Assembly (NCBI GenBank): GCA_032622095.1
Contig: CP136067.1
Span: forward strand, 61,452,893 to 61,516,892
Direction of reading: 5' to 3'
Origin: Siphonodentalium dalli
Taxonomy: Eukaryota > Mollusca > Scaphopoda > Gadilida > Siphonodentaliidae
Length of the DNA stretch: 64,000 bases
In this document: positions 21,363 to 33,879 of the stretch, in pieces
Position numbering within the stretch: the first letter of the stretch is position 1
How the letters are laid out: each line of letters opens with the position of its first letter
Program-made: the position numbers and the translations under genes
The notes under the pieces: model-generated
The model's input: the letters and a program-made list of their open reading frames with translations, nothing else
Told to the model about the DNA's origin: nothing
Database searches by the model: none

Positions 21363-23400
21363 ATTACTTTCCATACTCCACGTCACTTTACACGGTACTT
21401 GGTTTTAAATATGTTATTATTACCCCCCCCCCCCCCACTTCATTCTAATGTTGAACTTGATATACTAAATGCATGCAGTAACCATTGACTGGCATAGAGA
21501 TGCACCATGCTATGCCATACATGTGCATTATGCAGATTATAATCAACATACTGCACTATGTGTGACATGGAGTGCTGCATATTCATATGTGTACAACCGG
21601 TACTACTGGAAATTTTTATGATATGCATCATCAGCAGATCAACCCTTAATATGGTAGATACACACACACCAAGTAGGGTTGTTATGTATATATTCTAGTG
21701 ATATCAAGTTATATGTATTGAAAATTTGAAAAACTGATCACTTAATTTTCAAGTTACTTTAAACTATAGGTCTTAATTAATATTAATTAATATATTGTAT
21801 AATTATTGTTGATGATGGTGCACCTAGCAAAAATTATCATGACTATAAAATAATGGATATCAACCAGCTGTTAGCAAATCACACTTATTCCAGGTCGCAA
21901 ATGACCTACTGACCAACACAGAGACAGTAGAAAGGCAAAAGCAATAACACAGTGTGATCGCGAAGCTTAGCTTGACACTGACAGCGATACAGGCGAAATG
22001 TAATTCTATGCAGCTCCATTCACCGAGTATCTGCACTGAGTGAATAGAATCATTATGCCCAATTTTATGAATACTACCAGGAACAACATTTAATTAACAG
22101 ACTGGTATATAACTCACATCTGTTTATAGACGATTAACGTAATTAAATACACAATTACCGTCGAACTTCGAATCCAACTCGACTCATGATCCATTTCGGA
22201 ATTCGCGTAGAAAAACGTACTGTAAAGTCGTCGTACAAAAAAACAAACAAACAAACAAAATTGTTTAGTGTAATCTCGATTTCCCCATTGCACCGGAGAC
22301 ATGTATATAGTATGTGTATATATCTTCATATCCTTTTGTAAATATCACTCTGTATTTCTCAATATTCATTTGTAATCATGAGAATAAAGTATCAATCAAC
22401 CCAATTGTCTGTCTGTCACTCACAGGGCTCCTGCACAATGCATGTTTATGATGACATTGTATTTATGACGGTCGAGGTTTATGAGCACCAAGTGTAAGAC
22501 AATAGCTTAAAGATACGGTTGGCCTTGGCGGTGGGTATCCTGTGAAAATATTTTCACCCGTCAAAAACCGCCACAAACAGAAAGAACATCAAAATGTAGA
22601 CAGACTTTGTCCGTATACAAATAAGAAATATCGCATAAACAGTATGTTATTGTCATATATTTGACCATTGTTTTGTAAACAAAAGCTTAAAAAGTTACTT
22701 TTCTGGTGTTTGTTTATATTATGATGGTAAACATAAAGAGCGTTCTTTGTTGGTGAATTCCTGATATGGAACTAATAAAGAGCGTTTATGCCATTTGTGT
22801 GTGATTAGCCAGTATCATTGTGCTATCTTCTGTAACACAATCAGGCTCTTGCTTAGGTAAAATATAGTAGGTCTTTATGATAACATGCTGTTTACGCGAT
22901 GGTCATGGTATATATGGACGAAACTGTAGGCGTTTTAATGTTTTTCTGTTTACGGTGATTGGAACAAATATGAATATTTTCGACAACTAAGGCCTCACGT
23001 GCCTTTAATCAGCCAAATGTGAATCACGACAGATATTTTGTGGCTATTTGTCGTCAATACCGATACAGTCAAAATAATATGCATGCTTTTATGACATATT
23101 TTAATTTGATAATGGCGTAACAATATTAAGTTATTAGTTTCCAGATATCACTTAGATATTTTCGCAAGGATAAATGATTTAAAAAAAGATATTGATATAA
23201 AACAAAAAAATAATGGCATTAAGAAGGACATTCCCGGGTTACCCCCCCCCCCAATCACTCTTTCACATAAAGATTAATACATTTTTAATAAATGATATAT
23301 ATAAAAATACTTCTAGTTCATCAAAATTATTTAAAGTATTGTGTATTTTATACCTGTGTCTGTTAGATTTTACGTTTTAGTAATTAATTGTGAACCGACC
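21363..23400. other. LINE-A 3' region and right arm of hAT-A, non-coding
   Basis: No coding region is supported. A poly-C run lies at 21424-21437 and an (AAAC)n run at 22235-22259. GAGAATAAAGTATCAATCAA at about 22380-22399 looks like a polyadenylation signal with a short tandem tail. It could be the LINE-A 3' end or another truncated element. A second poly-C run is at 23242-23252. Confidence 0.5.
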
Positions 23401-23542
23401 AGAAAACGATGATTTAATTTGGCCAAAGTTCGTTTTAATTTGGCCAAAAAACATTTGGCTAAAGTTTTTTTCATTTGACTAATAAAATTTTCATTTGGCT
23501 AAAGTTTTGGCTAAAGTTTTTTTCGGTCCAGCGCGAACACTG

Positions 23543-23850
23543 GTCCTTGCTACGTCAACGGGGCGCTCATGTCGTTCGCGTTGCGCTGTCAGAGCGCCGT
23601 GCTTGTTTTGTGCATGCACAAAACAAGCGCAGAGTCTCGGCGTTCTGACCAAGGCGTAGTAAGCTTACTGCAGTTGCAGAGGAATTCTTGCTGCGACCAC
23701 GAGTAACTTGTATCCGTCCTCGCTACGTCAACGGGGCGCTCATGTCGTTCGCGTTGCGCTGTCGTGGCGACGGTACTGCGCCTGGTCAGAACGCCGAACC
23801 TCTGCGCTTGTTTTGTGCATGCACAAAACAAACGCGGCGCTCTGGCGCTC
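23543..23850. repeat. Internal direct repeats and palindromes of the piggyBac-like element
   Basis: A block of about 48 bp (GTCCT(T/C)GCTACGTCAACGGG and onward) occurs at 23543 and 23716. A perfect palindrome of 28 bp or more, whose half is GCTTGTTTTGTGCA, is centred near 23615 and is near-perfect again near 23819; it also occurs near 5921. These palindromes could extrude as cruciforms. Confidence 0.8.
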
Positions 23851-24189
23851 AGAGGCGATCACGGGGACCCTCTCCCGTCCTAGCCAGTGTCAACTGCGAC
23901 GTTACTGCGTCACCAATCGGTTCTTGGGTACCTTAGTGCGCTTTGCTCGGCGCTTTGATAATTTACAGCGCAATGCAAGCCCCGGCCTGATCGCAGTTGA
24001 GTGTGACAGTGATTTAATCGGACAGCTAATCTATTGCGGATTGTTTGGTATATTCCCAACAAACTAAAAACTGACTATGACTGGAGAACGCAGGAGACGC
24101 TATTTATTAGATATGGCAAGAAACGTGGTCAAATTTATTTTGGTACTCATATTTTGAGGGGCTAAGTGCTAAGTGCAACTGAATCAAGA

Positions 24190-25535
24190 ACATGGCGTAT
24201 CAAACTGAATTCTAGCAGTGCTATGCTACTAAACTGCTAAGGAATGAAAATATTAAAAAAGAGAGTTTCAAACTGAATTCTAGCGGTGGTATGCTGCTAA
24301 ACTGCTAACGAATGAACATATTAAAAAAGAGAGTTTCAAACTGAATTCTAGCAGTGCTCTGCTGCTAAACTGCTAAGGAATGAAAATATTAAAAAAGAGA
24401 GTTTCAAACTGAATTTTAGCAGTGCTCTGCTGCTAAACTGCTAAGGAATAAAAATATTAAAAAGGAGACTTTCAAACTCAATTCTAGAAGTGCTATGCTG
24501 CTAAACTGCTAAGGAATGAAAATATTAAAAAAGAGAGTTTCAAACCCAATTCTAGCAGTGCTCTGCTGCTAAACTGCTAAGGAATAAATATATTAAAAAG
24601 GAGAGTTTCAAACTCAAATCTAGCAGTGCTATGCTGCTAAACTGCTAAGGAATGAAAATATTAAAAAAAGAGAGTTTCAAACTCAATTCTAGCAGTGCTA
24701 TGCTGCTAAACTGCTAAGGAATGAAAATATTAAAAAATAGAGTCTCAAACTGAATTCTAGCGGTGATATGCTGCTAAACTGCTAAGGAATGGAATTATTG
24801 GAAAAGAGAGTTTCAAACGGAATTCTAGCGGTGCTATGCTGCTAAACTGCTAAGGAATGAAAATATTAAAAAATAGAGTCTCAAACGGAATTCTAGCAGT
24901 GCTATGCTGCTAAACTGCTAAGGAATGAAAATATTAAAAAAGAGAGTTTCAAACTGAATTCTAGCAGTGCTATGCTGCTAAACTGCTAAGGAATGAAAAT
25001 ATTAAAAACGAGAGTTTCAAACTCAATTCTAGCAGTGCTATGCTGCTAAACTGCTAAGGAATGAAAATATTAAAAACGAGAGTCTCAAGCTGAATTCTAG
25101 CGGTGCTATGCTGCTAAACTGCTAACGAATGAACATATTAAAAAAGAGAGTTTCAAACTGAATTCTAGCAGTGCTATGCTGCTAAACTGCTAAGAAATGA
25201 ACATATTGAAAACGAGAGTTTCAAACTCAATTCTAGCAGTGCTATGCTGCTAAACTGCTAAGGAATGAAAATATTAAAACAGAGATTTTCAAACTGAATT
25301 CTAGTAGTGCTATGCTACTAAACTGCTAAGGAATGAAAATATTAAAAAAGAGAGTTTCAAACTGAATTCTAGCAGTGCTATGCTGCTAAACTGCTAAGGA
25401 ATGAAAATATTAAAAAAGATAGTTTCAAACTGAATTCTAGCAGTGCTCTGCTGCTAAAATGCTAAGGAATGAAAATATTAAAAAATAGAGTCTCAAACGG
25501 AATTCTACCGGTGCTATACTGCTAAACTGCTAACC
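24190..25535 (+). repeat. 68-bp satellite (Sat-68), plus orientation, about 20 copies
   Basis: The unit contains GAGTTTCAAACTGAATTCTA, then GCAGTGCTATGCTGCTAAAC, then TGCTAAGGAATGAAAATATT. The TAGCAG...CTGCTA segment is an imperfect dyad. Copies are highly similar with single-base variants. The reverse-oriented partner array is at 39770-40240. Confidence 0.93.
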
Positions 25536-26595
25536 AAGGGCGATATGTCTCTCTAGCCAGTTACATTAGACACAATAGTTGGTCATGGTGGTTGTTCAGT
25601 TTATCTAGGCAGTAATCTCGATGCATATAGCTACCAATGACGGCTAGTCTATAAACAGCTATTGATAATAGTCACTATAGCCAATCAGGGTGGTATATCT
25701 ATATTGCCAGTTACATTAGTCACTGTAGCTAGTAGTGATGGCTATTTAGTACATGTGGGCAGCAATATTGATCAAAGTAGCTATAAGTGTATAATATTCT
25801 ACACAGTAAGCTAGTAAATGTAGTCACTATAGCTAACATGGGTGGTAAGTCTATCTAGCTAGTTAATCAGTCACTATAGCTAGCCATTGTGGTTAATCAG
25901 TACATGTGGGCAGTAGTATTGATCAACATAGCTAGCTATAGCGGATAATCGTTCCAGAAAGCTAGTAAGTGTAGTTACTCAAGCTAACCTGGGTGTCAAG
26001 TCTATCTAGACAGTTAATTATTCATATAAACAGTCATTGTGTATGCCTATAGCTAGTCATGGTGGTTATTCAGTATATATGGGCAGTTATATAGATCAAA
26101 GTAGCCAGATAGGAAGATAGGCTATACCACAAGCTAGTAATAGTAGTCACTGCAGCTAGCCAGGGTGGTAAGTCTATCTAGCCAGTTACTGTAGTCATAA
26201 TGGCTAATCATGGTGGTTGTGCAATTTAAATAGGCAGTAATAATAATCAATATAGCTAGCACTGGCGGATGGTCTATATATCCGGCTAATAATAATAGTC
26301 ACTATAGCTCACCAGGGTGGTAAGTCTATTTAGTGAGCTACATTGGTTACTATATTTAGTCATTGTGGTAATTCAGTACATATGGACAGTAATATCGATC
26401 AAAGTGGCTAGCTATGGTGGATAATCTGTACAGAAAAGCTGGTAAGTGTTGACATCATAGCTAACCATTGTGGTAAGTCTATCTAGCCAGTTCCATTAGT
26501 CACTATAGCTGGTCATGATGGTCACAAAGTTTATACGGGCAGTAGTATTTATCAATGTAGCTAACTATATCTATCAAGCCAGCATGTAATACTAG
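25536..26595 (+). repeat. ~151-bp tandem repeat, seven degenerate copies
   Basis: The marker GGGTGGTAAGTCTATCTAGC recurs near 25548, 25688, 25839, 25990, 26161, 26313 and 26464, mostly 151 bp apart. Between markers are CACTATAGCTAG, GGTGGTTATTCAGTACAT and GGGCAGTAATATTGATCAA. Only this left-hand array is present in the window. Confidence 0.85.
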
Positions 26596-26599
26596 TCAC

Positions 26600-27663
26600 A
26601 AAAAATAATTCATATTATATGTCCAGAATCCAAAGATTTGGGCACCTACCCATCTTCTATAATGGGCCCTTAAAATTGTGAACCCCAAATTTGAACCCGT
26701 GAAGTTTAAACATGTCAGCTATAAATGAGTCATGTACAGATGCAGGACGGTCCATATATGTCCCAACGTCCTTATTATATGCCAGAATCCAAAGATATAG
26801 GCACATCAATACACATTTTCTGTGATGGGCCCTTAAATGTTTGAACCCCAAAATGATGTACTAGTATGTGCAGTGATAACCTATGTCAACTATATATGAG
26901 TCACGTACAGATGCAGGAGGGTCCAGATATGTCCCAACATCCATATTATATTCCCAGAATTCAAAGATTTAGGCACCTACCCATTTTCTATGATGGGCCG
27001 TTAAAATGGTGAGCCCCAAATTGGAGCCTGTGTAGTCTAAACCTAAGTCAACTATATCGGAGTCCTGTACAGATGCAGGAGATTCCAGATATGTCCTAAC
27101 ACCTACAATATATTCCCAGAATCCAAAGATTTAGGCACCTGCCCATTTCTATGAAAGGGCCCTTGATATGGCGAACCCCAAATTTGAGCCCATGCAGTTT
27201 AAACCTAATTCAACTACATGTATATATGAGTCATGTACAGATGCAGGACGGTCCACATTTGTCCCAACATCCATATTATATGCCAGAACCAAAGTATAGG
27301 CACATACACAATTTCTGTTTGAACCCCAAAATGAAGTTCGTGCAGTGAACCTAAGTCAACTATATATGAGTCATGTACAGCTGCAGGACGGTCTATAGAT
27401 GCCCAACATCCATATTATATGCCAGAATCCAAAGATATAGGCACATACACATTTTCAGTGATGGGCCCTTAAATGTTTGAACCCCGATATGGAGCCCGTG
27501 CAGTGAAAACGTAAGTCAACTATATCAGTGTCATGCACAGATGCAGAAGGTTCAGATATGTCCCAACATCCATATTATATTCACAGAATCCCAAGATTTA
27601 GCCACCTACTCATTTTCTATGATGGGCCCCTAAAATGGTGAACATCAGATTTGAGTCTCTGCA
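26600..27663 (-). repeat. ~160-bp satellite (Sat-160), minus orientation
   Basis: About six to seven units; the marker TGATGGGCCCTTAAAATGG recurs near 26657, 26817, 26984, 27146, 27453 and 27613. It is the reverse complement of the array at 37314-39600. Short open frames in it are satellite translation only. Confidence 0.9.
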
Positions 27664-28541
27664 GTGTAGGGGAAACTGGGTGGAGTGGTACAGTTGGTAC
27701 TGTGGGAAGTGGAGATAACTCCATATCATCGATGAGTTGCCTATTCTGTATGGATTCATTTGATGCTCATAAGATGTCCCCAGAACATATGACATGAATC
27801 AAACGTGTAGCAAGCATATTATAATTTTTATGTGATTTTTATGGAATCTGAGCAATATTTTTTGAACACAACATTTTGAAATTTTTCATATGCGAGATAT
27901 TTTCTTACCGACTCTGAGCTCTGAAACAACTGTGTTTGGGCTTCAAATTGTACATCTGTTTCAATACCTTAGCATAGGCGTGTTGCTAAAATATTGACTC
28001 AACTGATACATGACTATGTCGGGTTAGAGTGGGACATGTGGCTCGGTGTACATTGGGACTGTTAGTTACAGTAATATAGAGTTGAGCAGATCTTTGGAAA
28101 ATACCATTCCTGGTTGCTTTTATCTTCTACATGTAGACCCCAAACAGAACTTTTTTCAATTAGTTTGTCAGATTAGAATTGGGCCCTGTGGATTGAAACT
28201 GTGTCCCACTCCTCTCCGATTGAGTGGAAGTATCAATAAAGCATTGTGTTTCAACTATATGAATGCGTGTTACCACAGAACGAATTTCCCTCTTTGAATG
28301 AATAACTATTTCAGTTGTTGTTATAGGGTATGTTATGGAATTCCAATGGGTGACCCACTGTACCCCCTGACCCGGGGAAGTGTGAGGCATTTGGGTACCT
28401 TGTTTAAGTTGCCAGCATGGGAAATATATCAAGATGGCAATGATGTATAAATAGTACAAAAAGCAACAGTCATGTAGCACACATTGAGTAATGAGCATTC
28501 AAAGAAAAAATGTCCCACTCCACCCCAGTTCCCACTACACA
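27664..28541. mobile_element. TIR element at the switch point of Sat-160 orientation
   Basis: The left end TGTAGGGGAAACTGGG and right end (reverse-complemented) TGTAGTGGGAACTGGGG form imperfect inverted repeats of about 25 bp, ending in GGAGTGG on both sides. Sat-160 is minus to the left and plus to the right, so the element lies exactly at the inversion. CAG flanks both ends but is too short to be decisive. No protein is recognisable. Confidence 0.6.
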
Positions 28542-28693
28542 GGGTTCACCATTTTAAGGGTCAATCATAGAAAAAGGGTATGTGTTTAAACATTTATATT
28601 CTGGGATATATTGTGGATAATGGGACATATCTGGACCCTCCTGAATCCGGACTTGACTCAGGTATAGCTGACATAGGTTTTCACTGCACTGGC
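28542..28693 (+). repeat. Sat-160 monomer, plus orientation
   Basis: One unit between two inserted elements. It continues into 30407 once the element at 28694-30406 is removed. Confidence 0.85.
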
Positions 28694-30406
28694 AGGGGGT
28701 GGGGTCGGAAAATAATTTCAGGCACGTATGGCATTTTTTTCTCTTTCGATCATTTTTTGTACCCACCCACCCCCATCGCCAAATTTTCTTTCCGTTTTCG
28801 ACAGTTTTTTCCGACCATTTTTGGACACCCACTCCCTTAAAACACTAAAACAGTAATAAAAATTCGAAAAACCGGCGGAAACAGTTGTTAATAACTTTCA
28901 AGTGAATTTAGGCCCATACTACTATGTGAGCTTCCTATGTTTTGAGAAAACACAAGCATGACTATTTTCGTTTTCTGAATGGATGTCAGAACACATCTAT
29001 GGCGCTAGTAACATTTTGATATTCTACCTGATTCGACCAGTGATTCGACTGCTATCTCCCAACATTTAAAGAAATGGAATTATGCAATGCTGCCTTATCA
29101 GAATATATAGTCCGATTTGAGATACAACTATGATTAAAAGACATTTTTGACAGCTGATCAGTCACGTAGCTCACTTCTTCATTTAAAAGCAATAAGAAGC
29201 AACATTTATTTCTTACTACTTTTGTAAATATGTGTCCAAATGTGTCAAGTTGACAAATCTAACGCACACTTAGTGTGCATTATGTATGGTTAAAGTCGGT
29301 TGTGTTGATTTGAACAATTGTTAAGTTGAGGAACAAGGTTACAGCAGTCTATAGATGAGAATGTTTTGGTATTTACTTTTTTGTTTTATGTTTTTAGTTG
29401 TATAAGTCTGTAAAAATTCAGTCTTAGCTCAATATTATCATGTGCCAACTTTATGTGAAGAGAAATCCACTTCTATTTTTACATTGTTATGACAAAGGTT
29501 GTTTTACTGACAAGCCGTCCAAATTTGTTTTTTATTTGCACATTTAATTGTGTTTAGATCAATGTCTAGATGTGATCAAACAAGCCATAGATTCACATGA
29601 AATAATGTCGCCATTAATACTTCTTTTGAATTATGACAAGTTCAGTTATATAGGCAGAATGACTATAGTGAAGTTTTATTGGTATAATCAAACTTTGAAA
29701 ACCAAACTTGGTAAAAGTCGACAATCAAAGGAAGTTTTACATGGCTTATTGTTATGTTTTATCAAACGAAGATATCTAGTCTAATAGTGATGCCAAATAC
29801 TCTATGTCCTGTTATCACAGTGCTTACTTTTTTATTTTAAAGTTTTATTTTTAATCAGCCCAGCTGAGCCCAGTTGCTGTTTCATAGTTTTATAGTGATG
29901 AGCATTCCTCTTATTTTTCTTTTATACCTTTATGCTAAATGTTATTTGTGTTTGTTTTATATGCAGATTATTCTAAAACAAGATAATTTTGTTATGATAA
30001 TGGTTGTTGTTTATATGACAATTCCCTTAGTGCTCTTCAGAGTATAAGATATAAATTATCAGCTGCACCCTCCTGGAATACAAAACTGAATAAGTCTACA
30101 GTCAGTATATTTTATTACAAGTGTGTATATTTTATTAGCTCGGTTTAACATCAAAAGGCAGACTTTGCTTTTTTAAAATCGCTCATGCAGGATCACGTTC
30201 GAATTTCCCATGGACTAACACCCATTTATAAAAAATACAACTGGATAACTGTCTGCAGTCAGTTTACCAGTTAGAGTTACATTATTTCTCTCATTCAAAG
30301 TGGTTTTGAAGCCCAACTCATTGCCAAAACACTAAAAAAACAAGCAGGAAATTTTGTTTTTAGTTGCGGACATATGTGCCGGAATTTTTTTTTCACCCCC
30401 CCCCCC
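28694..30406. mobile_element. G-rich-TIR DNA transposon, copy 1 (hAT-like, non-autonomous)
   Basis: The left end reads GGGGTGGGGTCGGAAAATAA and then TTTCAGGCACGTATG. The right end is its imperfect reverse complement (CATATGTGCCGGAATTTTTT, then a poly-C run). CACTGGC flanks both sides (28687-28693 and 30407-30413). Removing the element restores a normal Sat-160 unit (CACTGCACTGGCTCAAATTT), so that monomer serves as the empty site. The 7-bp visible duplication is close to the 8 bp of hAT. A sister copy is at 41358-42976. No transposase is visible. Confidence 0.8.
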
Positions 30407-31156
30407 CACTGGCTCAAATTTGGGGTTCTGGCATCTAATTTGAATATCGGGAGAATAGTTTACTTAGGTTACACCTGCACGGGCTCAAATTTGGGGTTCA
30501 CCATTTTAAGGGCCCATCATAGAAAATTGTTATGTGCCGATATCTTTGGATTCTGGGATATAATATGAATATTGGGTCACATCTGGACCATCCTGCATCT
30601 GGACATGACTCGGGCATAGTTGACATAGATTTGGCATATGTTTTCACTGCACAAGCTCAACTTTGGGATTCACAATTTTAAGGGTCCATCATAAAAGATT
30701 GGTATGTGACTATATCGTTGGATTCTGGCATATAATATGGATATCGGGACATATCTGGATCATCCTGCATCTGGACATGACTCAGGATTAAACGGCTCAA
30801 ATTTTAAGGGCCCATTATAGAAAATTCTAATGGCCTATATCTTTGGATTATGTAATAAAATATGGATATTGAGACATATCTGGACCGTCCTGCATCTGGA
30901 CATGACTCGGGTATAGTTGACATAGGTTTTCACTGCACGGGCTCAAATTTGGGGTTCACCATTTTAAGGGCCAATCTTACAAAATGGGTATGTGCCTATA
31001 TCTTAGATTCTGGCATGCAATATGGATATTGGGACATATCTGGACCCTCCTGTATCTGGACATGAATCAGGAAAAGCTGACATATGTTTTCACTGCACGG
31101 GCTCAAATTTGGGGTTCACCATTTTAAGGGCTATCATAAAAAAAAATGTTATGATT
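30407..31156 (+). repeat. Sat-160 array, plus orientation (left segment)
   Basis: About four to five units with GGCTCAAATTTGGGGTTCAC as marker. The array is interrupted at 31157 by the 6.2-kb hAT-C element and resumes at 37322. Confidence 0.9.
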
Positions 31157-32569
31157 TAGGGACCTGCGAATGTTCGAGATTCGATTCGATGTCGATATCG
31201 GGCACCCGATTCGAGATCGACACCGAATCGGTCTGCTGATTCGGATATGTTCGAATCGGTGTTACTTTGGTGTAGTCTCGTTTTTTTGCGTGTAGATAAC
31301 ATATGCAAATGATATGAACTCACAAAAATTGAAGCACAAGGTTGCCAAGTTAGCCAACATAGGTAATTTTGAATGTATGTCATTCAGAATTAAGGTGCAT
31401 GTTGGTGTTTGATCTATTGTGGTGTGAACAGTTTATCAGATAACTATAACTACCATTGGTATCGGACTACAACAATTATATAGCTGTAATTGTCCGAGAG
31501 CCTGCTGGGTTCTATTTGCAAAATTGCGTACGAAAGATTTGATGTCCCAGATTTGTTCCACCCCAGGAACGTTTGAAGAAATCCGATTTCTTAAGTTCCG
31601 CATTCCTGGCGTTATGGGGCCGGAGACCCACAAAAACTCCAAAAATGACTATTTTCACTTTTGAGTACAAAGCTGATTTGTTATATTATTAGTACTCCAG
31701 AAATCACTGACCAATAATACACAATTTCTGAAACGAAAATTCCTGGCGTTTTCATTTCAGAAGGGGGTTTCTGATCGTACCCATAAAACCCCCAAAATCA
31801 CTTCTATTTGCATTTTTTAGTACAAAGCTGATTTTTATATTAATAGTGCCATATTCATCACTGATCGATGATACACAATTTCTGAAATTAAATTTCCTGG
31901 CGTTTTCATTTCAGAAGGGGTTTCTGAATGTACCCACAAAAAAAAACTTTTATTTTCACATACTGTCGAATACAAAGCACAATTTTAAGGTGAACCTGGA
32001 AAAATTTATATAAATATACAAATCTACTGACCACAAACATTCCGCGCGTTTCAGGGAGGAAAATTCTTTATTTTTTATTATAAAAAAATGTAGTAAAACA
32101 TGTAAGAAAACGAAAATTTAAATTTTAGTCCGGGAACCAGGTCGATCAAACGTGCACACCCCCAGGATTAAACTTCATTCATTTTTCGTAAGGATGTCTA
32201 CTCAAACTATTTAGACGTTAAAAGGTGACAGTGTATGTTCCGGGCAATATAGCGGCGATTTCCGGGAGTATACCCCACTCATTACATACATGTTCAGCAA
32301 AAACCTATTGTTCTTGATTCCATGCCATATGCCTGTCATTTCCTGCATAATTTGACTGAAAAAAAAAGTCCAAAATGGAGGACAAAAAGGCAACCGAAAG
32401 TAACAAAAAGTGCATTTTACAGTAACTTTCACCGTAGGTGCCAGTTGCGCCACCATACATGATGTCCAATCCTAATATGATAACAGTAAGTCAAAACTCG
32501 AGTTTTCAAAAATTATGACGAAAATGGCAATCGGAAGTCAACAGTTGAAGTGCTTTACACAATGAGTAT

Positions 32570-33560
32570 CACGTGCCATCTAAATTACCACGAGTATTGT
32601 CGTAGCCCTGCAACGATTGTTCCAAACCACAGCGCATGGTAGTGCCCCAAACAATTCAACGAACGTTCCAAGCTACACAGTTTTTGTCCCAAACTACCAA
32701 AAATGAGGGACCCTAACCATCCAACGTGTGATCCAAATCATACAATGAGCGGGCCAATCCATCCAATGAATGCCCCAAACCACCAAATGAGTGTCCCAAA
32801 CAATCCAGCGAATGTTCGAAAGGAAAAGAGTGTCCCATATGCACCAAATATAGAGAGTTCTATGTCATACAACGGGTGTCCCAAACCACCAACTGTCGTC
32901 TCAATCCATTCCACGGCCAAATCAGTGAACCAGTCGACAAATGAGTGTCTCATTCCACCATTCGTGTGTCCCATATGCACATCTAGTGACCAAAACCACC
33001 CAATTGGTCTCAAACTTTCTAACGGGTGGCGCAAACAATTAAGTAGTGCCCTGTATGATATGCACCTGATTCCCGACCAGCACAGATAGTCCTCCAAACC
33101 ATGCATCTGGTACCCTAACCCACACAATGGGTATCACAGGCCATCCAAGGAGTGTCTCATTCACCCGATCAGTGTCGCAACCCTGCAACTGTTGTTCCAA
33201 ATCACAGTGCATGGTACTAGTAGTTCCCCAAATAATGCAACTGTTGTTCCTAACCAAATAGGTTCAAACCACCAAAAGTCGTCTCAATTTATAAAATGGC
33301 CCAATCATTGAATAAATCGACAAATTTATGTCACATTCAACCACACGTGTGTTCCATATCCAAGTCGAGTGTCTAAACCAATTCAACTGTTGTCTCAAAC
33401 CATGCAATGGGTGTTACAACCACCCACCGAGTGACCCAAACCATACAACTAGTATAACAAACCAGCCATTGAGTTCCCAATCCATCCAAATGATGTCATA
33501 AACCATCTACTAACTTGCATCTCAATACATTTAAACAAGTGTACAAAACCCTCCTCCGAG
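32570..33560 (+). repeat. Degenerate minisatellite (CCAAACCACCCAATGAGTGT type), left half
   Basis: Units of about 22-30 bp, each with TCCCAAACCA(C/T)(C/A)CAA followed by (A/T)G(A/G)GTG. They are degenerate but in the same orientation across this stretch. The right half (about 33880-34460) has the reverse complement. Confidence 0.8.
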
Positions 33561-33879
33561 TATTCAACCCTTTCATGACGGGTGATGTGCTGATACAGCA
33601 TTAATGATCCTGTGCCATGCATTCTCCCATATACATGTATGCGGGTCTCCCATATGGAGTCCTGCATATGTTATGAGAATTATGTGACTCACATGGCCAA
33701 GGTAAGTAATGTTAGGCCAATGCATTTCCTTATATATGCGATGCACCCTATGGCACAGGATTTTCGCCAAATGTCAAGAAGCTACGGTCAAGGATTAAGA
33801 CCATCAAATACATGTTCCAAACCACCCAATGGGTTTAAAATCCAAACCAAGAGACACTCGCTGGGTTGTTCGAGATATC

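Larger units (their letters stand above)
6028..23542. mobile_element. hAT-like element (hAT-A) carrying a nested LINE
   Basis: The left end CAGTGTTCGCGCTG (6028-6041) and right end CAGCGCGAACACTG (23529-23542) are perfect 14-bp inverted repeats. They are flanked by the identical 8-bp direct repeat GTCCTTGC (6020-6027 and 23543-23550), as expected for hAT. Subterminal GGCTAA/TTAGCC-type motifs occur near both ends (6047-6125 and 23430-23520). Joining the flanks gives a sequence matching the related motif at 23707-23760 of the host element, which acts as an internal empty-site control. No transposase is visible, so it is non-autonomous. Most of the 17.5 kb is LINE-A and its own insertions. Another right end of this family is at 56716. 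Confidence 0.85.
5741..24013. mobile_element. piggyBac-like TTAA element split by nested insertions
   Basis: TTAA flanks both ends (5737-5740 and 24014-24017). The ends are inverted copies: CCTGTCACACTCA on the left, TGAGTGTGACAG on the right. The similarity continues inward for over 200 bp; for example 5755-5840 matches the reverse complement of about 23910-23995. Without the 17.5-kb hAT-A insertion the element would be about 0.75 kb, so it is non-autonomous. It contains a 32-bp perfect palindrome centred near 5921 that recurs in 28-bp or near-identical form near 23615 and 23819. A block starting TACGTCAACGGGGCGCTCAT is repeated at 23551 and 23724. A related right end lies at 40.58 kb. The superfamily is inferred from TTAA and TIRs alone. 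Confidence 0.7.

Noticed and set aside
24190-25535. Possible CRISPR-like array
   Set aside because: Units are contiguous tandem repeats without unique spacers, in an animal-type context.
32703-33127. Overlapping 128- and 129-residue frames on opposite strands
   Set aside because: Both lie in the degenerate minisatellite of hAT-C; Pro/Asn-His repetition reflects the DNA repeat.
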